A stretch of DNA of 64,000 nucleotides, from the NCBI GenBank assembly GCA_000818945.1, contig KN805394.1, forward strand, positions 400,548-464,547, in the 5' to 3' direction. The notes under the pieces are model-generated. The model was not told where the DNA came from, did no database searches, and saw nothing but the letters and a program-made list of their open reading frames with translations. The position numbers and the translations under genes are program-made. The stretch comes from Schizochytrium sp. CCTCC M209059. Lineage: Eukaryota; Sar; Bigyra; Thraustochytrida; Thraustochytriidae. Of this stretch, positions 1-12,000 are shown one piece after another; positions within the stretch are counted from its first letter, which is position 1, and the number at the start of each line of letters is the position of its first letter.

Positions 1-3000
1 CTCCCGCTCTTCCACTTGTCCTCGCGCACGACCGAAATCTTCATAGAGGACGTCTCTGTGGTCCTCGAGTTCAAAAAGGACAACGATGTGTCCCGCGAGG
101 ACCTCATATCGCGCCTTCGCAAGCGCAAAGACACTTTGCGCCGCGAGGTAGAGGCGCAGTTCATTAAGCAGCTCGCCGCCGACTTTGTCGACTTTTTCAA
201 TTCGTACGACGATCTTTTTGCCGAAGACGATGGCGACCACTCAACCTCCGAGGAATTCCAGAGCATGCAAGGAAGTCGCGCGCGACGCTCAACGCGCAGT
301 CCTTCACAGGCGTCCGACGGCCGCGCATCGTCCTCGGGGACTGGTCTCAACAAGTTACAGCTGCCTAATCTTCCAGGCTTTGTGAAGAACTTGCTCGGCA
401 ACATTAAAATTCACGTCGGAAATGTCCACGTACGTATTGAGCAAGCACACGATTCCTCCAAAGAGGCGTCAAATCGCTGCGAAGCCATCGGGATCTGTCT
501 GCAGGCAATTGATGTCGTCTCTTGCAACGCAGAGTGGCAGCCGGGCCGATGTCCATCACCAGAGGAGCTCTTTAAACTGATTCGTATACATCGCCTGGGC
601 TGCTACGTGGAAAGCGAAGCGCCCCGTGCTCACCTTGTACCCTTCAAAGAGGTTCGGAACGGTCGTTCGGTGCGCGTGCCCACGCCACTCGTTTCCTATT
701 TCCCCCATACATGGCTCCTTGAGCCCACTTCACTCACGCTGCGTCTCGCCGTCCGTGACTGGTGGCCAGCGCCACCCAAACCATATCGACCAAACATCTT
801 TCTGCGCGTCTTCGTCTCCCCTATCAAAATGCATCTCCACAGCGTTTTCATTCGTACTCTGGCGGGAATGGTCAATGAACTTGACATGTGGAAGCAGAGC
901 ATCGAAGACAAGGTCCGCACCATGGACGCGCTCAACGCTCGTGACACAATGAGTCTTGAAGAGCATGCGACGCGTTGCAACAGATACAAAGACAGGTACT
1001 ATTCATTTATACACTTGACAGTCATCGAGCATGGATCAAAGTCGCAGAAGAAAAAACGCCTTAAAGCCCTGCGCGCCGCTGAAGCCGACGTCCATCTCGA
1101 CGATCTCGCCAGCATTTGGCTCGAGGTCTTGCACAGAGTACATCGCGAGGACCAAAGCGCTGCACAAGCGCAGCAGGCCTCGTCGCATCCGCCCAAGGGC
1201 GGGCCAATGCACGGCCAACACGAAAGTAAGACAGGCTCACCTCCGGTTCCGTCTTTGGCTTCTTCATTACCCAACGCACGACCACGCGCGGCCACGGCCT
1301 CGCCTGCAACAGAGACATCACAAAAGTGGGCCCGGGCCCTTGGCAAGACCTCCTCACCCGTGCCGTCCCCGTTGCCTTCGCCTTCGCCCTCTCCACCTCC
1401 CCAATTTGCTGCGCCTCCCCAGGCGCAAAATGCGAGGAACAAACGAGCAAGTGTTGCATCCATGGCGCCGAGACTAGGGAGTCTTGCGTCGTGGGATCCG
1501 AGTCCCCCGGCGAGTCCTCGGGGGAATAGCGCTTCCTCAAAACCGGCACTTTCACGCATGTTTAGCGTATCGCAGCTTAACGCCGCGCAGCATGACCATA
1601 ACGAGTCTCTCCGCTTCGCCGCGCTTGAGGAAGCGAGCTTTGCGATTAGCTTTGACATGAGCATCTGCGTCCAAGAGATTGAGGTCCGTGTGTCATTGTC
1701 GAAATTTAGCGACAATGCGGTTCTCGCCACGTTGGGCACCGTTGCCTTCAGCCTTCGCGATCATTCGAGTGAAGACTTGACCGAAAGACGTACCGCCGTG
1801 GATGGCAAGCGTCTTGCAGGCCGCATCTCCCGCCCGCCGCAATCGCAGGGTCTAGTCATCCATGTACTCGAGGCACGCACACTGCGGAAAGCACAAGCCA
1901 CGTACGTTGTGATTCGCCACAAGCAAGAGCAACATAAGACAAAAACCTTTTCCAAGGTCTCAAACCCCATATGGAATCAGGGCTTTCACGTCTCGATTCC
2001 TGACCTCATGTCGATGCGTCGCATTGACATCGATATCGAGCTCTGGGCTGTTCGCGACTTGCAGCGCGACGAACTCGTCGGCTCTGCGACCCTCAATTTT
2101 CGAACCAAGCATCTCCGCGTCGGTGAGATGGTCGATCGATGGGTCGAACTCGGTGGAGATGGAAGCTCTGTCCACCTTTGTCTCGAGCAACATACCGCTG
2201 ATCTTCCTTTTCTCGAGGAAACCAAATTGCACGCACCCCGCGCTGTCAAACTGTGGCCTGGTAGGCCCGCACCTACACTCTGGCTCGGGCTCTGGCTTGG
2301 CAAGGTACAGCTGCGCAGCATTGCAACGATTGAAACGCTCAGTTCTCTCAAACGCGCCGCTGCCGAGTCAAACAATGCTTCTTCTGAGAACGCGGCGGAT
2401 ACAGGCACGCGAACACCGCGTACACCTGGCCCAACCACAGGGGACACAGACAAGCGAATGGAGGTGCGCGACATTTCGCTCATTCGGATCGAGGAAGGCA
2501 CCAACGTGCTTGTTATTGCAGATCGAGAAAGTCTCTGGGCCAAGGTGAGCCAGCTTTTCGGATTTGTCGACGATGCTAAGACGCCCTCCGCACCAGAAAG
2601 CCTACCTTCTACTCCGCGCTCAAGCTTCCTGGAAGGCGCCAGGGCTGCTCCAGCAAGCGCTCATGCACATTTGCCGGAAGAAAGTCCTGGTGTCCTGGTG
2701 GACGTCCTGGTGCAGCTCGCTCATACCTCGGTGCTCTTTTCGCGATGGCAAATTCTCTTTCTTCTCAATCAGTTCCAGCTCTTGTATCTCAGCGAGCAAT
2801 CGCCGACTCTGGCGGCACCAGGATCTTCAGCCTCGGTAGCAGCAGAAGCAACCGCAGCAGGAAGCCCACAGAAGGGACGCCACGGCGCAACCTCACCTGC
2901 GGTCCCACCTTTTTCGCCCTCTGCTCCGGTCATGCAGACGTGGTCGTCAGCAACGGGCTCCAGTCCCGTTAAAGATGAGAATGACCTTGTTGCTGTCGGA

Positions 3001-6000
3001 CAGCGACTGAAGAGAATTCTTGCATCGAATTTGAGGGCTGCAGGAGTGGGTGACACTCGAAGCGAAACCTCATCGACGACGCACCTGGACTCGCAGGTGA
3101 GTCGACCTTGGGTTCTTGTAACCGCGGGCGACTTGCCCTTTCGTTTCACGTGCCATGTGTATGCAACTCAAGTCAAGGCTGGATTTACGTGGGGCGATGG
3201 TTCCGTGTCAACATTTGTTGGTCGCGCAGGCGAAGAGTCTAAAACAGTGACCTATCTCGTGGCGACTGAGGCGCGAATCAGCCTGCACACGTACGCGCAC
3301 GACGAAAGTCTCGACAAAGAAGCACTTCGCTTAACGGCCCTCGTGGGGTCGCTTGGCATCATGGACTCGAAACGTCCTGATCGCCCTGTCTTGACCCGAG
3401 AAAACCATCGCAACACAGACTTTCACGCTCAGGCCGCTCGTACGTTGCCTCCCATGGTGAGCGTGACCATTCACATGCCCTACGGTTGGGCATACAGCCT
3501 GAATTTTGCCGACCGCCGAGCACTTCCTCCGCCCGATGACCTTGAGGGCTCGTTGTTATTGAGCGTCGCGGTCGAAGACATTGCCATTGAAACGCCTGCA
3601 CTTCAATACACACTGCCAGCTTTACTTGGAGGCATCATGCCGCTCGTGAAACTGATCGAAGTCCCCCAGCTGCCATCCATTGCAGTTATGGAGTTTGCCA
3701 CGAGATTCAAATCAAACATCACCGTGTACCTTGCCGAAAATATTGACTCCGTGTACGGCTCGCGTGCATTTTACGCGCTGACAAACCTCGAAGGCCACTA
3801 CACGGCCAGAGCGCTCGAAAGTGCTGAGGAGCTTGAAGTCAATGTAGACTTTGGCTTTGGCATGTGCAGACTGAGCCGCAACAGCCATGCAAAGTCGCAC
3901 ACTGAAATGCGTCGCCGGCGATCCTCCGTAGAGTTTTCGACCACAAATTCTCTTCCCAAAGAGGTGGATGACATGCGCCATTCTCGTTGGAAGGTAAGCC
4001 ATCGTATTCTGAGCAGCTTTCGCGTAAATGCCAAGCTAATGCTCGTCATCGATGAGCTTGGCGAAGCTTTATTGGACGCTGTCTTTTCTGCGCATCCGAT
4101 TGTGATTTATTTCTGGATCCAGGATATGGCGCTTTTGTGCTCCATTCTTCTCAACTTTGTAAATGATGGCATCGCACTGGAGCGACAAATCGACACAATC
4201 CTCCGCTTTGAGCTACCCGAGAATCTGCGAACTCGCTTCGCTATCCCAACGCCAAACGATGGTGCGCGCGACCCAGATCTTGATTTCATCGGGTTCGATG
4301 ACCTCGATGAGGGCGACGCTTCCGCGGCTTCTGCACCGACTGCAAAAGGGCGGAATGCCGGACGTAGCGATCATCAGCGCTCGTTCCCAGCGCGGCACTC
4401 GAGCAGGTTCGGCGCGTATCGCATGTCGAGCGCGAGTATGGGACCTGAGAATGCAAAGACCAAGTCAGAGCGACGGTCACAAAGTGAAGACTTTGGACAG
4501 GACACTTCTTCGAAAGAAGATAAAGAGACCTCGTCTATAACTCATTCCATTAGCGCCGTTTCCCTTTTACAGGTGCCCTTCAAGCACGCCAGGGCGAACA
4601 CTGTGAAAACCGTGTCCCAAGAAAGGTTTCTCACGCTTCTCGCGATCATCGGGCACGACGATTCCCCTGTGCTACGCCTCAAGTGGTCGCTTTCGTGGTT
4701 GTGGAACGACCCAAACATGAGCGTCGGCGCTCAGATGGCTCTCTCGTACTTTAATTTGAAAAAGGCTGGCTGGGAGCCCGTGTTGGAGCCTTGGCATGTT
4801 CATGGCTCAGTGATTGTGGAAAATGTGCATCGGGGGCTGCGAAACATGAAAATTCGGGGTGCTGGCGTCTTGGCCGAAGAAGTGATGGAGATCGACATTT
4901 CAGAGGAGTTCGTCACGACGATTGTGCAGCTCTGCATCCAAGGGATTCGATTCTTGGATCAGGACAGTCACGGATTGGTTACCTCGTTCTACCCATTGAT
5001 TGACGAAGAAAAGAAACACCGACATGGGTTTGAGTTGTGGAATCTTACGGGCGAAACAGTTCTGTATCAACCCGTTCTCGAAGAGGACCCTGACCTTGTT
5101 CTTGACCCCCGAGGTCGGGACATGCGTTTAGATTGCGAGTCGCGATGGGATCTCAACACGCCCTTTGAGGTTCTCCAGGACAGTCGAAGCGCCGAGCTCG
5201 GATTTTGGTCTGCAGAGCTTGACCGTAACAGCTCGCAGCGTTCATCTCCGGAGTTTATGGAAGACACGATGCTTCCTACGCGTGAATCAGATGCCAAGGC
5301 TATTTTGGGCGGAAAGTGGACCAAGCGCGACTACATTGACACAGCGTCGAGGAACAAGAAGCATCGGTATATTCGCATCAAGTTCGAAGATTATGACAGG
5401 AGTTTTCAGGCATACCTTGTTCGAGTGGATCGCGTTGGAGATTACGCGCTTCGTCTCGGCAATGGGAACGTGCTTCGGGTTTCCGTGGGCACCCGAAATG
5501 GACTTGTTCACAAGATCAAACTTTTGTCGACCGTCTCGGTGGCAAACCGCACCGCCCGCGATGTTTGGCTGTCGCGGTCAGTCAATGATGAGTACCGTGT
5601 CTACGGATTGAATGTGTTGCGTACCATGTTTTGCCCGCTCAGTATGACCGATGACGAGCTTGGCCTCTACTACACCGTGGATGCAACCCACGACGCTTCG
5701 AAAGATGGAAGCGCTGCGGGCTCTTCTTCACGGCCGCTAGCAACGATTGAAAGCGAGGCTCGACTCGATTCCGTCGATGAAACTGGAGAGGAGAAAGCAG
5801 GAATGAGCGAGCGCATCAACACCGAGGGTGAGAGCCGCACGAGCAGCACGCCCGGTGCGCGAGACGCAAGCGGCGCTTCGGCGCACGAAGGCAATGGTAG
5901 TCACCCAGAAGAAAGACATGGATCGGCAGCCCGGAACCAGAGAAATCAAGGCTCTGAATCGCGTCCCGATCCAGGTATAGGATCCAAGTCAAGGTCGAGC

Positions 6001-9000
6001 GTGTTAAGCTCTTCTGGAGCCGAGCTGCACATCAATCTGCACCGGATCCCACGTCAAAAACAGACACTTGTCTTGGAGGCTGGTAACTTCCTTTGCGCTG
6101 TCGAGTTCGAATTTCATGCCTTGGACTCGATGGCAGGATGGATTTACCTCGAAAGTGGAAAGCGGCGGGACAAGAATAAAAAAGTCACGACCGACCCGGT
6201 CTTGCGTTTTGAAAAGCTACGCCCGCGGTGGGCAGCTGGGATCGAATTTGGCATGCGTTCCAAGGAAGTGCGAGAGAGGCGTCTGATGGAAAAGGCAGCT
6301 CGCGCTCATACTTTGCAGGCTGTGCAAATCGTGTTGAAGCCATTGTTTGCGGTCTCGAATCTGCTTCCCGTTCCTCTGTTGGTGTCTTCGGTGCGGCGCA
6401 CAGGTCCCCGAAAGGACCCCAAATATGTCGCCCCAGGAGGTCGCTACATCTGCGACGACACGCAGATTGATGCAGTTCAGTTCAAGGTGCCTTCGGAGGA
6501 CACAGAATGGAGCCTGCCTATTCCTTTGGACGTTCTCGCGCCGTCGTATCTTGCCGACCGATTGCGGTCACTCGGGCACAACCACCATGAGCTCGGACCT
6601 ACATTGTCTTCTCATTTGCGCATTGTAAAGGACGAGGAAGAAAATGGAGAAACAATGCTGCATCAAGCGGCAGAAACCGTGAATGCTGCTGCGCGGCGTG
6701 CCACAGATTCTGCCCTTGTTGCTTCGCGAGAAGTACTCAGTCGTCTCGAAGGAGATGTGGAAACGGTGGCGATATTTCCGCCCTCGCCGAATGGGCCGCC
6801 GCAAAACCCAGCGACGTCGCCAGAGCCGATCCGAGCCCCTGGTGCTCAACAGGAAGATAAAGATGTCATTCCGAAAACTCGTATCAGCGGCGTGCGGAGG
6901 ATGTCGACGGAGAAGTCCCTTCAAAGTTTTCACTTGCGCAAACATGTGGTGGAGAAGTCATTACAGCCTGGGACGTCAGCCTCTCGGAGTGCCAAGTCGC
7001 AGAAGAAGATGAACTCCAAAAAGACATCGAACTACGGGAGTGACATGGCCGTTCTCGAAGCAGGCCGCGCGACCCACGAGGAGGGTGTGGACGCGAGCCT
7101 TCTCAGCGCTAGGTCCAACGTGATGGATGCCGCTGGCGTTGCCATTGACGGAAGGAACGCCGCGGGGACTACTGGGTCGAGCAATGATCCAAGCGTCCAC
7201 GAGCCTTCTGACGTCAGTTTTCCACTTGCGCGCAGGGTGCATCCCAGCTCTTTGCGCAGCTCACAGAGACGGCATGTTATTTCTGTTCGTGTCATTGAGT
7301 CTCGCGAAGGGACACAAAGCACGAGAACAGGAGAGACGACGCCACACGCGCGCAGAGACCAGGACTCGCAACAGACAATGGGGCGGCCTGTCGGCGGCGC
7401 TGCAGGGGCATCGGGGGTAGAGATGTCTAATCTTGCTCGTCAGCCTCTGGCATTTCGAAAGCTGACTCTTATGTTTCGTCAGCGCGTCATTGGAACGCGC
7501 GAACAAATGATCGAGATCGCGAAAAACAACCAACGGAGTCTGCTGTGGGAGGAAACGATCAATTTCATGTTTGACAACATTTGGCAGAGCAAGAAACAGG
7601 TGCCTAAGAAGCTGTATGTTCAGTACATTGGTGTCGCGCGATTTCCTCATACTTTTGGTGCGCATGCGTCAGGCCGGCCAAAGCTGCTTGGAATTGGGTG
7701 CGTCGATTTGGCGGAACTTCTCGAAGAATTTAGCCAGGGCAAGTTGAGACGTCAGCGATCCACTGTACAGATCCACGCCATCTCTGGCCCTACGGACGAT
7801 CGAACTCTGGTGAAGGAGAGCGTGCTTGCCGAGATTGATATCGACGTGCGCGTGCTAAGCCGGAAAGCAGCCACGGTGGGCTTTGAGCGCATGGGTGAAT
7901 CTATGAAGGCATCTTCGGCAAAGCAACGTGGTGGCGGAGAGGGCGGCGGCGGACGTCTCGACGGCGACGTGGTCCAAGATGTGGAGCCCGATACAGATGA
8001 CGAAGAGTTCGAGGTCCTTTCGCAGGTCGGGTCTGACGTGGACAGCGATGTGGAGTCTTGGGATTCAGGCGAGGGGCACGACGAGGGCATTGAAGAGAGC
8101 ACGCGGACCTCCCTGCTTGGGAACCTTGGTTTTGCGCGGGCCGTACGCAAGTTCGGTACCAATTTGACGCATCGTCGCCGAGCTGAGCAAGAGGCTATTC
8201 GGCAGGCCATTTCGTCGCAAGAAAAGATCAAACTCATTGAGCAACGACTGCTCGGTCCGTTTCCGGAGAATCTGGAGGATCACGCCAAGCTCGATCGAAT
8301 TCTCCGGGACTTCGATGGTCGGCGTTGCCCACTTGCACTGCGATGTCGTATTAGCAATGCTCAGGATGCAGGCTTTCGATTGTCGATTCACGCTCCCATG
8401 TGGTTCAAGAATGAGTCAAGCGTGGAAGCCGTTGTACAGAGCACACAGGCCGGCGCAGCGAGCATATCCGTCGTGCCTCCAAAACGCAGCTTACTATTGG
8501 ATAGTGATCGCGAAATGTTACAGGTCGCGCTCCATCGGTACGGCGACAAGCTTTCGAATGTGATGCAAACGAAATTCACGACGCCTGAGCTATACTTCAA
8601 GTTTAAGGATGTGCATTCGGGGCGAGAACTTTTGAACGTTTCTCAGTTTGTCGCAGCGGAATCGCGAGGTGCCCCAAACACGCTGGATACTCGCGTTGTG
8701 AAGCTGTGGCACTCAATCTATATCTCCAACAAGACGAACGTACTGCTAGAGTTTCGCGCCACGGGGGCCTACCGACGCATGGGTAGCTTTACATTACAGC
8801 CGGAGCTAGAGAATTTTCCCTGGCACTATGGGAGTCATCAGATGCAAATTCGCTCGCGAGCGTTTGCTAATCGAGCGTCGCAGGCGACCAGCGACGCAGA
8901 CGTCGCCGTGGTAGGAATGGACGAGATGGGACACGCGATCTCAGAGACGGTTCCAAGCAGCGATTGGTCCGGTCTTATCGACTTGAAGGCAGAAGCATTC

Positions 9001-12000
9001 CAGGGGAATTTTGTGAGCCTGCCCATTGCGCTCTTTGACACGGATGGACTGCCAGTACGCATCATTCGGATCGTAGTGACGCGAAGTACGCAGGCGGCAT
9101 CGACTCGATTCATTTCGTTCGAAATGGACGATCCACCGACCTATATCGTGCAAAATCGCTCGAAGCGAACAATCGTGGTGAGCCAACGGGAAAATCAGTC
9201 AACTAACAACGCAGAGGACTCTTTGTCTGTCTGCGAGAATGTGCTGCGGCCCGGGGACTCGGCGACGTTTGGCTGGACAGAGCCTTCGCAGGATCGCCGG
9301 CAACTTTTTGTCCGCATGGTCTTGAGCGGAAAGGACAAATCAGACCTAATGAGGCAGGGGTACGTGCGGCATATTTCCGACGATCTCGCACATGCATATA
9401 AGCTTGACAAGGTTGGCAAGCTCAAGAGTTACTCGCTCGGGCACATCGAGCTGCATGCAAAAGTTGAAGTCGTAGGATCGTCGCGTCTCATCGAAGTTCA
9501 ATGCGAAAGTACCTTGCGCAAGAAGATGACTATCGGCGAGCTGCGCAAGTTTCACGCTTCTGCGGAGGCTGAGGCGCAGGAGAGGCCTGCAGAAGGACGT
9601 GGGCGCAGGGCTTCGACGTATAGTTCGTTGGATGAAGGGCCAGAAGGTGGCGAAAGATGGGCTGCCTCGTCAGGGCTGCGGTCTGGCCATTTGGACGCGA
9701 CCACGAAAATGCGAGGATTGGCGAGCAGCTCAGACTGGGCGACGTCACCATTGTCGTCCTCTGAGGCACGCCCCGGTGCGCGCTCTGCTGAGCAGCCCGG
9801 TATGAACGTTTCTCCCGACGACGAAGAACTGAACGAGGCAGATGAGGAGCATCGATATTCTATCAATGTGCACGTGCTGGAAGCACGGGGCATTGGCGCC
9901 CCTCGAGGGCAGCCTGCAGGATATCCGCGTGTTGTTGTGCATTGCGGGACCCAATCGAACATGACACCCGAGGCAGAAGCGCCGGTGCAAGTTGCAGAGA
10001 CTGGCGTTGAGTCACCGAGTGCTGCCTATGTTTCGCAGGGGCAGCGGAAGTTGGCACAAGGCCGGCCCGTGGGTAATGTTCGATGGGTTCATGCTCCGAT
10101 TCGTTTCGATTTTGATCTGGTGAAGCCGCAATTGATTCGTTTTGAAATTGTTCAACCTGTTGTGAGCGGTTCTTCGGGCCAGGTGCGGCACGAGCGAATT
10201 GGGTCGGTACGGCTACCGATTCCCACCAGTTTTTACGATCGGCGTGACATTGCTAAATTTGCGCCAGACTGGATGTCGGTGAACGTAGGCGTGGCGGGCG
10301 GCCACCAACACACACAAATTCGCTTTGAGATGTACTTTTTGACCAATGAAAGCAAGGATAGTCAGACGGTGCCCCGTATGCTGCGAGTCCGAATGGAGGG
10401 ATTTGGCATTTCAATCATCAATAGCGCACAACGGCGCGAGGACCTCTATGGCCGGGTGAGCGGAATCGACTTTGGCGTTCAGATATCGGACAGGGGTCGG
10501 ATTTCAACGACGCTACGGGTGCGGAGCCTGCAAGTTGACAACAATCAGCCCCTTGTGCAGAATCGTGTTTGCGTCGTGCCCACGATCAAGGATGTGTCCG
10601 TTCTTGAGCTGTTTTTCGCGATTGGATATGTGGGAGGCAACACCGTGGTGGTGGACAATCTTCAGCTTGTGATGCAGAGTTTGGAGGTCAAGATTGACGA
10701 GAAATTCATCGATGCAATTCTTGGCGTGTCGAAAGGTCTCATGGATCGCAAGGGTGAACTCGAGGTCGTCGTTCGACGTGCGAAGGCGTCCGTGAACGGC
10801 ACGTTTGAAGGGAAGCGCACAACTTCTTTTGAATTCGTTGAGGACATGTCTGCTGGGGAGACTTCTGTTGTGCTGGAGAGCGACGAGTCTCGGGAGCTGG
10901 TGACGGAGCCGGTGCATCGTTTTTTTGCGGGGCACTCGCTGCAGACAATCAACATTGCAAGCGAGGTGGAGCGCATCTTGCAAAGTCACGTGACGTTGTA
11001 CGTTCGGAATTTGCATATTTACCCGATCAAGATCACGCTTTCTTTCTTTTTCAAGTTTGGCGAGACGGATTTCATTACGCAGTATCAACGGCCCGCGATC
11101 GCCCCCATCAAGGGTGTAATTGCCGGCTTTGGCAAGTGGAGCGACGTCGTGATTCGATGCGGAGATGTGAGAGAAACTTCGCTCTTTGCGGACCCGGTCA
11201 AGATCGCGAAGCAACTAGGCACCCGATATGCGATCATGCTGTCGAAGCAGTCTTGGAAAGGAATTGCGGCGCTTGAGATTTTGGGCAATCCGCAACATTT
11301 TGTGGATCGCGTTGTGGGTTCGCTCGCGGCCCTGAGTACGATTCCAGTGCAAGTGTTCCGCGAACGCGGCCTAGAGCAGGCGAGCGCGGAGCTTGGATCT
11401 TGCGTAGCGAGCGTGATGTGCACCTCTGTGGCCGCGCCGCTGCAGTTGACGTGGCGTGTGACGGGCTCAATTGCGACGATCTTGGAAGGCACGCGACCCA
11501 TTCGTCACCTCGGTCTTCCTCTACGTATGCTCACAACGGCGCTGCAGGCTTCACAACAAGGCGTGGAGTTTTTCGATCCGAGACACGAGTCCGTTTACCC
11601 CACGCGAAGGCCACGGACGTTTAATGAGCACGGTTTGTATGAGCCAATCATTGGCGACGACGCGACGGCAGACCGTATTGCGTTTGTGCTGCGGACGCAC
11701 GAGTCGGACAGAAGCTCCGAAGACGAGGGCAACGAAGGCGATATTGGTATTGAGGCCGAGGAGGAAGACGATGTTTGCAACGCGTCAAGCTCTGGGGGCG
11801 CCGACACGCGCGACGATGTCGTGAGTGAGGGTTCAGGGGCGTCGCGCACGTTGCATCGTGCGACGCTCGATACGCTTGTTTCCTCACCGGCGCCCGTGCA
11901 AGGGAGTCTTTTGAGTCTGAATTCTCCTTTTGACCTGGAGGAGTCGCGACCTCAGAATGGCTTTTTTGAGGCGCTCGAGAGCGCGACTGAGACGCGCAGT

